Positions 35,298 through 43,927 of a stretch of 64,000 bases of DNA are shown here, in pieces; positions within the stretch are counted from its first letter, which is position 1; each line of letters starts with the position of its first letter. The notes under the pieces are model-generated. The model made no database searches and had not been told where the DNA came from. It saw only the letters and a list, made by a program, of their open reading frames with translations. Where the stretch lies: positions 2,894,501 through 2,958,500 of the forward strand of contig NZ_CP010535.1 of the NCBI RefSeq assembly GCF_001430825.1, written 5' to 3'. This stretch comes from Sediminicola sp. YIK13. Lineage in GTDB: Bacteria > Bacteroidota > Bacteroidia > Flavobacteriales > Flavobacteriaceae. Both the position numbers and the translations under genes were made by a program.

Positions 35298-36263
35298 TTA
35301 AAGTACCTCTTCCAAGAAAATTGTAGTTCTTTTTTCCGTGTAGGTTATATTATCAGAAGCATAGAATCCTACATGGCCTCCAAATTTTGGTATTTCGAGG
35401 AACAGATTGGGGTTTTTTTGTGCTTCCTCGGTGGGATAACATTCCGGACCTAAGAATGAATCGTTTTGGGCATTGATTACCAAGGCAGGGATAACAATAT
35501 TATCTAACAGAGGCAGACAGCTACATTTTTTGTAATAGTCCAGGGCATCTTTAAAGCCGTGGGCCCTGCTGGTATAGATATCGTCAAAATCCTTTAGGGT
35601 CTTGATATTTTGAATATCGGCGGTGGTGATTTTCTTGGGAAACAGTTCTTGTTTTAGCACCAACTTTTCAATTAAGTGTTTTTTAAAACGCTTGGCATAA
35701 AGAAAATTTCTAGGTTTCAAAAGCTCCTTTAAAGAACTGTGCAGATCACAAGGGACGGAAACGGCAATGGTAGCTTTTAACTCCTTTGGGAGATCCCTGC
35801 CCTTTTCTCCCAAATATCGCAGTGCCAGATTGCCTCCCAGACTAAAACCCTTTAAAATTATGGCAGTGTATATCTGCTTAGATACCACATGACTCACAAT
35901 GGCTTCCAAGTCCTCTGTGGCACCGGAATGATAGGACCTAAACAAGCGGTTGGTTTCCCCACTACAGCCCCTATAGTTTACGGCACATACATCAAAACCA
36001 TCATTGTTCAAAGCTTTGGCGCTTCCGGTCATATAGGGCCTTTGGGCATTTCCTTCCAATCCGTGGAGCAATATGGCAACCTTGTCAGTTTTTTCAGCAG
36101 CAAAACTCCAATCTAAATCCAAAAAATCCCCATCAGGCAAGGTAATCCTTTCCCTTCGCTGTACTATTCCGTCTATTTTACGGAGTACACCCGCATAAAT
36201 AGTAGCTAAATCTCCGCTTTTGAATAAAAAGGAAGGCTGATATTTTGAAGGGATTATGGGCAT
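35298..36263 (-). CDS. YheT-like alpha/beta hydrolase
   Basis: A 321-residue hydrolase of the YheT/ABHD1-3 group. Oxyanion HGLEG (about 66-70), nucleophile elbow GFSLGG (Ser about 139), acid in NAQNDSFLG, and the catalytic His in FGGHVGFY (about 297). No signal peptide. It follows the nitronate monooxygenase gene by 32 bp on the same strand and precedes the cytochrome gene by 43 bp. Substrate unknown; an esterase or lipase-like activity is expected. Confidence 0.9.
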   Translation of the reverse strand: MPIIPSKYQPSFLFKSGDLATIYAGVLRKIDGIVQRRERITLPDGDFLDLDWSFAAEKTDKVAILLHGLEGNAQRPYMTGSAKALNNDGFDVCAVNYRGCSGETNRLFRSYHSGATEDLEAIVSHVVSKQIYTAIILKGFSLGGNLALRYLGEKGRDLPKELKATIAVSVPCDLHSSLKELLKPRNFLYAKRFKKHLIEKLVLKQELFPKKITTADIQNIKTLKDFDDIYTSRAHGFKDALDYYKKCSCLPLLDNIVIPALVINAQNDSFLGPECYPTEEAQKNPNLFLEIPKFGGHVGFYASDNITYTEKRTTIFLEEVL

Positions 36264-36295
36264 ATATCTATCTTATATTAATAGTAGAGTATACG

Positions 36296-37270
36296 TTATT
36301 TGGGATAAACTTCCAACAGTTTTATCTGTTCGTCTATAGCCTCCTTAAATTCTGTTTTGAGCCTATTGACCAGTTCTTCAACTGAAATGGTGTCATCTAT
36401 GGTAGCAACCCCTTGGCCTGCTGACCAGATGGTTTTCCATGCTTTTGCTTCTGTATCCAGTTCCTTGCCAAAATCTACCTTCGTGTCTTTTTTCAAATCT
36501 TCTTGTGTAATCCCAGCAGCCTTTAGGCTGTCACCAAGAAAATTGGCATGGACCCCAGAAATAGCAGCGGTATAAACTACATCGCTAGCGGTAGAATCCT
36601 CTATCATTTTTTGATATTTATCATTGGCCATACTTTCTGAGGTGTTGATAAATCGTGTCCCCATATAGGCCAAATCGGCTCCCATTTGCATTGCAGAAGC
36701 AATATCCCGCCCCGTGCTGATGCATCCGGAGAGGATGATGGTCTTGTGATAGAATCGTTTTATTTCCGCTACCAAGGTCATAGGGTTGATGGTACCCGCA
36801 TGTCCGCCTGCACCGGCAGCGACAAGAATTAACCCATCTACACCTGCCTCAGCAGCTTTCTCCGCATGTCTTTTCTTGATCACATCGTGAAATACGAGTC
36901 CGCCGTATCCATGGATGGCTTCCACCACTTGGGATACTGCCCCCAAAGAGGTGATAATTAACGGCACTTTGTGTTTGATGCACAGCATAAGATCCGCTTG
37001 TAATCTTGGATTGGTCTGGTGCACTATAAGGTTCACCCCAAACGGAGCAGGTTTTTTACCTGTTTCTTTTTCAAATTGCTCCAGTGCAGATTTTATTTGA
37101 ATCAGCCATTCTTCGAAACCTTCACTAGTACGTTGGTTAAGGGCAGGAAATGTACCTACAATGCCATTTTTACAGCATTCGATAACCAATTCTGGGCCTG
37201 ATATTAAAAACATTGGAGCAGCAATAACCGGAAGTGCTAGATCCTTGATAAAGGGAGCTTTAGATTTCAT
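36296..37270 (-). CDS. Nitronate monooxygenase-like FMN protein
   Basis: A 324-residue TIM-barrel FMN enzyme of the NMO/2-nitropropane dioxygenase family. It starts LALPVIAAPMFLISGPELVIECCKNG, has LILVAAGAGGHAGTINP with the conserved catalytic His (about 176) and IILSGCISTGRDIASAMQMGADLAYMGTRF. The ATG at 37270 is used; the frame begins two codons earlier with TTG. It is grouped with the hydrolase gene downstream. It may oxidise alkyl nitronates, though this family has unassigned members. Confidence 0.9.
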   Translation of the reverse strand: MKSKAPFIKDLALPVIAAPMFLISGPELVIECCKNGIVGTFPALNQRTSEGFEEWLIQIKSALEQFEKETGKKPAPFGVNLIVHQTNPRLQADLMLCIKHKVPLIITSLGAVSQVVEAIHGYGGLVFHDVIKKRHAEKAAEAGVDGLILVAAGAGGHAGTINPMTLVAEIKRFYHKTIILSGCISTGRDIASAMQMGADLAYMGTRFINTSESMANDKYQKMIEDSTASDVVYTAAISGVHANFLGDSLKAAGITQEDLKKDTKVDFGKELDTEAKAWKTIWSAGQGVATIDDTISVEELVNRLKTEFKEAIDEQIKLLEVYPK

Positions 37271-37402
37271 GTTCAATCTGTTTAAAGAGTCTTAAATGTA
37301 ACTATAATTGTTAATTTATTGTCTTGGAGGAGCCCTCCTTTTCAAAACTATGGTATTTTTACAATTATTATGCATGCATAGCAAAAAAATATTCATAAAA
37401 AT

Positions 37403-37879
37403 ATGTATTTAAAAGAGTTTGAAATTCGTTGGAGTGATATTGATGCCAATAGGCATTTGGGAAATACCGCTTACGTCAATTATATGAGCCATACCCGTAT
37501 GGCCTTTCTTAATGAACTTGGCTTTAATCAAAAATCTATGGCCGAACATCATATTGGCCCTGTAGTTTTTTATGAACATATGTACTATTTTAAAGAGGTT
37601 TTTCCTGGTAAACCTGTAAAAGTGTCCTTAGAATTGGTGGGGATGAGTGAAGATGGTATGTTCTTCGAATTCCACCATAACTTCTATGACGGTAAGGGAA
37701 GAAATTTTGCGCATTGTGAAATGATGGGGGCATGGATAGATATGAACACTAGGGCATTGACAGGACTGGGCAATGAGTTCCTGGAAAATTTTAATGCTGT
37801 AGAAAAGTCGCCGGAATTCAGAACCCTGACCAAGGAAGATACGCGTAAATTCGCGAAAAAGCCTAAAGACCTGGTTTAG
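37403..37879 (+). CDS. Acyl-CoA thioesterase, 4HBT hotdog family
   Basis: A 158-residue hotdog-fold thioesterase. The pattern EIRWSDIDANRHLGNTAYVNYMSHTRMAFL (about 6-35) is the 4HBT signature with the catalytic Asp, followed by FYEHMYYFKEVFPGKPV. It probably releases CoA from acyl-CoA in the cytosol. The last codons carry a hairpin terminator, and its end overlaps the convergent EamA gene by 17 bp. Confidence 0.92.
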   Translation: MYLKEFEIRWSDIDANRHLGNTAYVNYMSHTRMAFLNELGFNQKSMAEHHIGPVVFYEHMYYFKEVFPGKPVKVSLELVGMSEDGMFFEFHHNFYDGKGRNFAHCEMMGAWIDMNTRALTGLGNEFLENFNAVEKSPEFRTLTKEDTRKFAKKPKDLV

Positions 37880-37887
37880 GCTTTTTT
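37856..37887. terminator. Bidirectional terminator inside overlapping gene ends
   Basis: AAAAAGCCTAAA and TTTAGGCTTTTT (37856-37867, 37875-37886) form a 12-bp stem with a 7-nt loop, and T-runs lie on both sides. It sits on the last codons of both the thioesterase and the EamA gene. Confidence 0.88.
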
Positions 37888-38756
37888 GTGGCCAAATATA
37901 CTCCGATCAAGACAAAGCCAATGGCGAATGTTTTGATCATTGTTAGGTAATCCTTACCTGCGATCAATGCAAAAAGAATTCCTATTAGTGGCTGTATATA
38001 AACGAATGCCCCTAAGGTAGATGCCTTTAGTTGTTTCAGTGCATATATATTGAACAAGTAGGTGAGAAAAGTGGTGCCTATGACAACGAAGGCTATGACT
38101 CCATAAACTTCCAAGGGCATCTGGGACCATTCGATTTCACTGAATTCTAAAAATGTTATGGGTAGGTTGATGATTACCGCAACGGTGAACAGCCATTTCA
38201 TTAATGTAAAAGGGTGGTATTTTTCTATGAGGCTTTTGGCAACGATCAAATAGGCGCCATAACTGGTTGCATTTAATATAAAAAGGGCGTTCCCCAGCGG
38301 AATATTGGGCGCATCTTGGCGTATTTCGGCTCCAAAAAGAACAAGTGCCAAGGCTCCTATAAATCCTAGGAACACTCCTGATCCTTTTAATAGTGTAATT
38401 CTTTCCTTGATCAGAAGTGCGGAAAGTATGACCACAATGATTGGGGTAATGGTGACCAATACGGCACTATTGATGGGTGTGGACAGGTCCAATCCTTTAA
38501 AAAAGGCCAACATATTAATGACCATTCCCAGAATGGCACAGACCAAAACCCGCAGCCAATCCCTACGTGCTATTTTTTCTTTGGGACCAAAAAAGGAGAT
38601 GCCCCAAAAAAGTATTGCGGCCCCCGTCACCCTGATGAAAATAAATCCGAATGGTTTTACATAGGTAGGCATTACGCCTTTGGCAATGGTATGGTTAATG
38701 CCATATATGATGGTGGCTCCAATGGCCGCCAAAATGGCAAGGGTTCTTTTGCTCAA
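37863..38756 (-). CDS. EamA family (DMT) transporter
   Basis: A 297-residue inner-membrane protein with ten hydrophobic segments in two EamA halves (about 5-135 and 150-290). The only plausible start is the TTG at 38756, whose bases overlap the upstream stop as TTGA; the next ATG would remove the first membrane segment. It is therefore translationally coupled to the ArsC-like gene. Substrate unknown, possibly an amino acid or metabolite exporter. Confidence 0.88.
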   Translation of the reverse strand: MSKRTLAILAAIGATIIYGINHTIAKGVMPTYVKPFGFIFIRVTGAAILFWGISFFGPKEKIARRDWLRVLVCAILGMVINMLAFFKGLDLSTPINSAVLVTITPIIVVILSALLIKERITLLKGSGVFLGFIGALALVLFGAEIRQDAPNIPLGNALFILNATSYGAYLIVAKSLIEKYHPFTLMKWLFTVAVIINLPITFLEFSEIEWSQMPLEVYGVIAFVVIGTTFLTYLFNIYALKQLKASTLGAFVYIQPLIGILFALIAGKDYLTMIKTFAIGFVLIGVYLATKKPKPGL

Positions 38757-39109
38757 GAATGGAGAACATCTTTGGCAGCCGCTATCTCTTTTTTGCCATT
38801 GCCTATAAATAGTTGATTATCTATTAGAATCACTGGCCTTTTTAAAAAGGTATAATGTTCCAATATCAGACCTTTATAATCTTCCTCCTTAAGATCTTTA
38901 CTTCCCAGGCCTTTTTCTTTGTACATCCTCGCCCTTTTACTGAACAGACTTTCATAACTACCCGACAAAAGTTTCATTTCTTCCAATTGTGCAGGGGTAA
39001 TAGCTTCTGATTTTATATCCTGCAGCTCTACATCATCTAGAGGTTGTAGCTCCTTCAGTATTCTCTTGCAAGTATCACAGGTGCTTAGGTGGTAAATTTT
39101 TTTTGTCAT
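38753..39109 (-). CDS. ArsC/Spx-like thioredoxin-fold protein
   Basis: A 118-residue ArsC-family protein. The start is MTKKIYHLSTCDTCKRILKEL with a CxxC pair at C11 and C14, followed by the helical region typical of Spx/YffB/ArsC proteins and TFLKRPVILIDNQLFIGNGK, where the Arg in LKRP is the family active-site Arg. ATG at 39109 is used. It could be a glutaredoxin-type arsenate reductase or an Spx-like regulator; no ars operon is adjacent. The EamA gene overlaps its stop. Confidence 0.88.
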   Translation of the reverse strand: MTKKIYHLSTCDTCKRILKELQPLDDVELQDIKSEAITPAQLEEMKLLSGSYESLFSKRARMYKEKGLGSKDLKEEDYKGLILEHYTFLKRPVILIDNQLFIGNGKKEIAAAKDVLHS

Positions 39110-39163
39110 GACCGGGAACAATTTTAAGGTAAATTCACTGCAAAGAAACCCAATTCAAATGGA

Positions 39164-39655
39164 TTGTACTATTTTTATAAAAAAATCAGGACATTGGAAT
39201 ACTTACTTGACATTACCCTTCAGAACAGAAATATATTATACAAATTCCTCACAGAAATACCGAGGGAAAAACTCTTCAAAATTCCGGAAGGCTTTAATAA
39301 CAATATATGGTGGAATATTGTACATGTAGTGGTTACCCAGCAATTATTGGTCTATAAAATGAGTAATCTTCAGATGAGGGTCGATGATGAAATGGTAGAG
39401 GCTTATAAAAAAGGGACATTTCCAAAAGGTGAAGCATCAGAGGAGGAGATAAAAAAAGTGGCCGCACTTTTGCTATCTACTGTGGAATGGTTGAAAGAGG
39501 ATTATGAGAATGGTCTTTTCAAGGAATTCAACAAGTATACAACAAGTGTAAACGTTACTTTGAGCAAGGTGGAAGATTCAATTGCTTTCAATACCTTTCA
39601 TGAAGGCCTGCACCTTGGGTCCATTCTTGCATTAAAAAGGGCCGTCGAAAATTAA
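39164..39655 (+). CDS. DinB-like putative metal-dependent hydrolase
   Basis: A four-helix bundle DinB-superfamily protein of about 150-163 residues. It begins TLEYLLDITLQNRNILYKFL, has FNNNIWWNIVHVVVTQQLLVYK with the first metal His, and ends FNTFHEGLHLGSILAL with further His. No in-frame ATG lies upstream of the conserved region. Candidate starts are TTG at 39164 or TTG at 39194; alternatively an ATG at 39159 in another frame would join if the A7 run at 39179-39185 had one more A. The stop overlaps the convergent lipoprotein gene. Confidence 0.85.
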   Translation: MYYFYKKIRTLEYLLDITLQNRNILYKFLTEIPREKLFKIPEGFNNNIWWNIVHVVVTQQLLVYKMSNLQMRVDDEMVEAYKKGTFPKGEASEEEIKKVAALLLSTVEWLKEDYENGLFKEFNKYTTSVNVTLSKVEDSIAFNTFHEGLHLGSILALKRAVEN

Positions 39656-40407
39656 TCGGCTTTATACTTTACTTTATAGGTCAAATAATCTGCAATCTCC
39701 CTATAGGGCAAGTTCAATACAATAGGACCATCGGCATAAGAAGCTACTTCATATTGGTCGTAGTATAGTTTTAGTCCCTCGTTTGTAAATCCAATGTTCT
39801 CCGAAAGATAAAAGCTGTTGTCATCGAACATAAACCCCGTACTATTGATTGATTTTTCCAATGGGACATGTTCTTGGACCCTGAATTTAGTTTCAGCAAA
39901 ACGCATAAAAACGTCAAGATCCTTAAATAATTCCCAGTTTTCCAGTTCCAAACCTTTCTTTTTGTCGAAGTTTAAAAACCTTGTGGGGGCATAGCCGTGT
40001 GCTCCACCGGTAAAAATATAGGTCTTTAATTGGATAGTTACGATATTTTCATCCTCATAGGCCACCTCTCCATCGATCTTCGCTTCCCATCCTATGGATT
40101 CATCCGGAAACTTGTTTTTTTGAATGGTGTACCCATTTTTAAAAGAGGCAATTGCCTCCTCAATGGAGGAAACGTCCATCCCATCTTCAAAAGTCAACAA
40201 GTAGATGATTTCTTCTTTAAGCGAATTGTTAATGGTTTTCGCGATTTTGGAATCCTCCAGGGCATTGGGAATAGTTATTTGTACACTGGGACAATTCTCA
40301 CAGCTATCACTTAAATATTTGGAAGGGGCAAAAGCTATTTTATCTTCTTTTTCACAACTGACAAAAATAAGACCAAGTACTGTTAACAAAGAAAATAGCT
40401 TTTTCAT
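39652..40407 (-). CDS. DUF3298/DUF4163-type lipoprotein
   Basis: A 251-residue lipoprotein: signal peptide MKKLFSLLTVLGLIFVSC with the acceptor Cys at 18, then a DUF4163-like part (about 40-130, SVQITIPNALEDSKIAKTINN) and a DUF3298-like C-terminal part (about 140-245: YIFTGGAHGYAPTRFLNFD and FTNEGLKLYYDQYEVASYADGP). This pair resembles the RsiV anti-sigma extracellular module. ATG at 40407 fits the signal peptide. It is divergent from the PLP enzyme gene, with overlapping promoters. Confidence 0.9.
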   Translation of the reverse strand: MKKLFSLLTVLGLIFVSCEKEDKIAFAPSKYLSDSCENCPSVQITIPNALEDSKIAKTINNSLKEEIIYLLTFEDGMDVSSIEEAIASFKNGYTIQKNKFPDESIGWEAKIDGEVAYEDENIVTIQLKTYIFTGGAHGYAPTRFLNFDKKKGLELENWELFKDLDVFMRFAETKFRVQEHVPLEKSINSTGFMFDDNSFYLSENIGFTNEGLKLYYDQYEVASYADGPIVLNLPYREIADYLTYKVKYKAD

Positions 40408-40429
40408 AGGAATGGGTTGAATGAATTCA

Positions 40430-40459
40430 CAAAAGTAATGCTTCATTGCATTCATCAAA
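40430..40459 (-). promoter_or_regulatory. Promoter of the DUF3298 lipoprotein gene
   Basis: On the minus strand TTTG (40456-40459), 18 bp, then TACTTTTG (40430-40437) match the Bacteroidetes -33/-7 pair. Start about 17 nt before the ATG. It overlaps the plus-strand promoter that faces the other way. Confidence 0.68.
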
Positions 40460-40476
40460 AGATAACAATACATTTG
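40446..40476 (+). promoter_or_regulatory. Promoter of the trans-sulfuration PLP enzyme gene
   Basis: TTG (40446-40448), 20 bp, then TACATTTG (40469-40476), a full match to the TTG/TAnnTTTG consensus. Start near 40482, leaving a leader of about 12 nt before the ATG at 40494. Confidence 0.72.
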
Positions 40477-40493
40477 TAAGAGAATATTTTTAT

Positions 40494-41648
40494 ATGAGCG
40501 AAAAAGGCTTGGGATTCAACAGTAAAACGATTCATGGTGGACAACATCCGGACAAGGCATATGGTGCGGTAATGCCGCCAATATATCAAACCTCCACCTA
40601 TGCCCAGACGACCCCGGGCGGTCATCAGGGATTTGAATATTCACGAAGCGCAAACCCCACAAGGACTGCGTTGGAGAACTCCTTGGCCAGCATAGAGAAT
40701 GGAAATTACGGATTGGCCTTTGGAAGTGGCTTGGCAGCCATAGATGCCGTTATAAAGTTATTGTCCACTGGAGATGAGGTGGTTACTACGAATGATCTTT
40801 ATGGCGGAAGCTATAGGTTGTTCAAAAAGATATTTGAAAAATTTGGCATCACCTTCCATTTTATAGGGATGCAAAATTCGGAAAACATAGCCGATCATAT
40901 CAATGAAAAGACAAAACTAATCTGGGTAGAGACGCCTACAAATCCCATGATGAACATCATTGATATTGTGGCTGTTTCCAAACTGGCAAAGAAGCATAAT
41001 ATTCTATTGGCCGTTGACAATACATTTGCCACGCCTTATCTCCAACTTCCATTGGATTTAGGGGCCGATATCGTCATGCATTCCGCAACGAAATATTTGG
41101 GAGGACATAGCGATGTGGTTGTTGGTGCCTTGGTGGTAAAGGAAAAAGAACTTGCAGATCGGTTGTATTTCATTCAAAATGCCAGTGGGGCCGTCTGTGG
41201 CCCGATGGATAGTTTTTTGGTACTCCGTGGGATAAAGACGCTCCATATCAGGATGCAGCGGCACTGTGAAAATGGGAAGACCATTGCCAATTACCTGAAG
41301 AGCCATCCAAAAATTGAAAAGGTATACTGGCCAGGCTTTGAAGACCATCCCAATCACAGTATTGCTAAAAGTCAAATGAAAGATTTTGGAGGGATGATTT
41401 CTTTTGTGACCAAAGGGGCCAATTATAGAGATGCCATTGCCATTGTGGAAAAACTAAAGCTTTTCACGCTCGCAGAATCTTTGGGAGGGGTTGAAAGTTT
41501 GGCGGGACATCCGGCTAGTATGACCCATGCAAGTATTCCAAAAGAAGAACGGGAAAAAAGTGGTGTTGTAGACGCCTTGATTCGCTTAAGTGTTGGAATT
41601 GAAGATGAAAATGATCTTATAGCAGATTTGGAACAGGCAATCGGATAA
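40494..41648 (+). CDS. Trans-sulfuration PLP enzyme (cystathionine gamma-synthase or lyase type)
   Basis: A 384-residue Cys/Met metabolism PLP enzyme. The start MSEKGLGFNSKTIHGGQHPDKAYGAV at the ATG at 40494 is used, since the longer frame begins with a TTG inside the promoter. The PLP Lys is in MHSATKYLGGHSD (about 197), with YSRSANPTR near 63 and the ending SVGIEDENDLIADLEQA. Cystathionine gamma-synthase, gamma-lyase and related lyases are hard to tell apart by sequence alone. Cytosolic homotetramer expected. Confidence 0.92.
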   Translation: MSEKGLGFNSKTIHGGQHPDKAYGAVMPPIYQTSTYAQTTPGGHQGFEYSRSANPTRTALENSLASIENGNYGLAFGSGLAAIDAVIKLLSTGDEVVTTNDLYGGSYRLFKKIFEKFGITFHFIGMQNSENIADHINEKTKLIWVETPTNPMMNIIDIVAVSKLAKKHNILLAVDNTFATPYLQLPLDLGADIVMHSATKYLGGHSDVVVGALVVKEKELADRLYFIQNASGAVCGPMDSFLVLRGIKTLHIRMQRHCENGKTIANYLKSHPKIEKVYWPGFEDHPNHSIAKSQMKDFGGMISFVTKGANYRDAIAIVEKLKLFTLAESLGGVESLAGHPASMTHASIPKEEREKSGVVDALIRLSVGIEDENDLIADLEQAIG

Positions 41649-41697
41649 TTATTTATCAAATTTTTAAAAAAATAGGCTCTAAATTGTTGGAATAATA

Positions 41698-41705
41698 TAA
41701 TTTTG
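41698..41705 (+). promoter_or_regulatory. -7 promoter element for gdhA
   Basis: TAATTTTG matches TAnnTTTG, 46 bp before the gdhA ATG. No TTG at ideal -33 spacing. Confidence 0.4.
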
Positions 41706-41751
41706 CCCGTATATTTTCAATTCATCAAGATTAACAATAATCAAGTTTTTT

Positions 41752-43095
41752 ATGGAAGCAAAGATTAAAGCGTTTATGGAAGAGGTGATATCTCGAAATG
41801 GACACGAACCAGAATTCATTCAGGCAGTTCATGAAGTAGCTGAAACCGTAATACCATATATAGCAAAACACGATATCTACAATGGTAAGAACATCCTTTT
41901 GAGGATGGTAGAGCCAGAAAGATTGATATCCTTTAGGGTTTCTTGGGTTGATGACGATGGGGAGATCCATGTAAACAGGGGGTATAGGATTCAAATGAAT
42001 TCGGCTATTGGACCTTATAAAGGTGGTTTGCGTTTTCACCCAACTGTAAATGCCAGTATTCTTAAATTCTTGGCTTTTGAGCAAGTGTTTAAAAATAGTT
42101 TGACCACATTGCCTATGGGTGGTGGTAAAGGAGGATCTGATTTTGATCCTAAAGGAAAGTCAGACGACGAAGTAATGCGTTTTTGCCATGCCTTTATGAC
42201 TGAATTATGCAGACATATTGGTCCAAATACCGATGTTCCTGCAGGAGATATAGGAGTAGGCGCCAGGGAAATAGGTTTCTTGTTCGGTATGTACAAGAAG
42301 ATAAGAAATGAGTTTACCGGAGTTTTAACTGGTAAAGGCCGTTCTTGGGGTGGTTCCTTAATACGTCCGGAAGCGACTGGTTATGGTACCGTGTATTTTG
42401 CTCAGAGCATGTTGCAAACAAGAGGTAAAGATTTTTCAGGTAAAAATGTGGTAATTTCTGGATCAGGAAATGTGGCTCAGTTTGCAGCGGAAAAAGCGAT
42501 ACAACTGGGCGCTAAAGTGTTGACTCTTTCAGATTCTCAAGGGTATATTTTTGATAAGGACGGTATTGACACTGAGAAGTTGGAATTTGTCATGGACTTG
42601 AAAAATAACAAAAGAGGTCGTATTTCTGAATATGTAGATACATACAAATCAGCTACCTTCCATAATGGTGCAACCCCTTGGGAAGTTGCCTGTGATATTG
42701 CGTTGCCTTGTGCAACACAAAATGAGTTGGGTGGCGATGACGCAAAAGAATTGATTAAAAACGGATGTATTTGTGTTGCAGAAGGTGCAAATATGCCTTC
42801 TACGCCCGAAGCGATTCATGAATTCCATACGGCTAAAATATTATTCGCACCAGGAAAGGCTTCCAATGCCGGTGGGGTTGCTACCTCTGGTTTGGAAATG
42901 TCACAAAACTCACTTCGTATTAGTTGGACTCGTGAAGAGGTTGATGGCCGTTTAAAAGATATTATGGAGGACATCCACGATTCTTGTATAGAATACGGTA
43001 AGGATGAGGATGGATATTGCAACTATGTAAGAGGAGCGAATATCGCTGGCTTTGTAAAAGTTGCTGATGCTATGCTTGCTCAAGGGGTAATCTAA
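41752..43095 (+). CDS. gdhA: NADP-type glutamate dehydrogenase
   Basis: A 447-residue cytosolic hexameric enzyme assimilating ammonium into glutamate from 2-oxoglutarate. Motifs: YKGGLRFHPTVN (about 88-98), catalytic Lys in LPMGGGKGGSDFDPKGKS (about 125), PAGDIGVGAREIGF, and GSGNVAQFAAEKA for NADP binding. Length and these motifs fit the small bacterial GDH class I. It has its own promoter element and terminator. Confidence 0.96.
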   Translation: MEAKIKAFMEEVISRNGHEPEFIQAVHEVAETVIPYIAKHDIYNGKNILLRMVEPERLISFRVSWVDDDGEIHVNRGYRIQMNSAIGPYKGGLRFHPTVNASILKFLAFEQVFKNSLTTLPMGGGKGGSDFDPKGKSDDEVMRFCHAFMTELCRHIGPNTDVPAGDIGVGAREIGFLFGMYKKIRNEFTGVLTGKGRSWGGSLIRPEATGYGTVYFAQSMLQTRGKDFSGKNVVISGSGNVAQFAAEKAIQLGAKVLTLSDSQGYIFDKDGIDTEKLEFVMDLKNNKRGRISEYVDTYKSATFHNGATPWEVACDIALPCATQNELGGDDAKELIKNGCICVAEGANMPSTPEAIHEFHTAKILFAPGKASNAGGVATSGLEMSQNSLRISWTREEVDGRLKDIMEDIHDSCIEYGKDEDGYCNYVRGANIAGFVKVADAMLAQGVI

Positions 43096-43115
43096 GGATT
43101 CCCACAACAGATATT

Positions 43116-43146
43116 AAAGGCTTTCCATTCATTGGAGAGCCTTTTT
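43116..43146 (+). terminator. Intrinsic terminator after gdhA
   Basis: AAAGGCTTTCC pairs with GGAGAGCCTTT (one wobble) across an ATTCATT loop and is followed by TTTTT, 20 bp past the gdhA stop. Confidence 0.85.
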
Positions 43147-43206
43147 GTTTTCGAGGTGCTTTTTAATGACTGAACCTACTATCTTTATAGCTCCTAACCA
43201 CTATAG

Positions 43207-43926
43207 ATGCAGATTACCACCAAGGCAATTGTTCTTTCAGGGCTCAAATACGGAGACACTAGTCTTATCGTAAAGGCGTTCACGGAGCAAAGTGGTCTAA
43301 AAACATATCTATTAAAAGGGGTATTGGCCTCCAAAAAAGGGAACATTAAATCGGCTTATTTTCAGCCCTTGATGCAATTGGAGCTGGTAGCCTACCACAA
43401 AAATAAAGGTACCATGGAGAGTATTAGGGAGGTTCGGGTATGCTACCATTACGAATCCCTGCATACGAACATTACAAAAAATGCGATGACCTTATTTTTA
43501 GCAGAAATGCTTTCCAATAGCATTTTTGAGGAAGAGGAAAACCAAGAGCTCTTCCAATTTATAGAGGCATCCCTGCAATGGTTGGATACCCACGATGAAA
43601 TTTCCAATTTTCACTTGTATTTTTTACTCAGATTGACCAAGTATTTTGGTTTTTTTCCACAGCGGGATGAAGCGGATGCGCCCTATTTTGATTTGATGGC
43701 AGGAGAGTTTGTAAATACCACTACCTTGAACCCTATGTTATACGGTGAAAACTTAAATTATTTTAAAGCGTTTTTGGGCATAAAATTTGATGAGTTACAT
43801 TCTGTAAAAATGAAAAAGGTGAACCGGCAAGAATTGCTAAAATCACTGATTTTATATTTTGAATTACATTTACAGGGATTTCGAAAACCAAAATCCTTGG
43901 CAGTTTTAAATGAAGTTTTCAGTTAA
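43207..43926 (+). CDS. recO: DNA repair protein RecO
   Basis: A 239-residue RecO. The start TTKAIVLSGLKYGDTSLIVKAFTEQSG is the N-terminal OB-fold signature. The middle (about 85-200) is the helical part, and the end FELHLQGFRKPKSLAVL is typical in this phylum, where the zinc cysteines of other RecO proteins are absent. RecO works with RecR to load RecA at gaps. The TonB receptor begins 2 bp after its stop, so the two share a transcript. Confidence 0.92.
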   Translation: MQITTKAIVLSGLKYGDTSLIVKAFTEQSGLKTYLLKGVLASKKGNIKSAYFQPLMQLELVAYHKNKGTMESIREVRVCYHYESLHTNITKNAMTLFLAEMLSNSIFEEEENQELFQFIEASLQWLDTHDEISNFHLYFLLRLTKYFGFFPQRDEADAPYFDLMAGEFVNTTTLNPMLYGENLNYFKAFLGIKFDELHSVKMKKVNRQELLKSLILYFELHLQGFRKPKSLAVLNEVFS

Positions 43927-43927
43927 T

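Noticed and set aside
39108-39329. 73-codon ORF in another frame at the DinB start
   Set aside because: Only its first codons might matter through the A7 run; the rest diverges from DinB and ends early.
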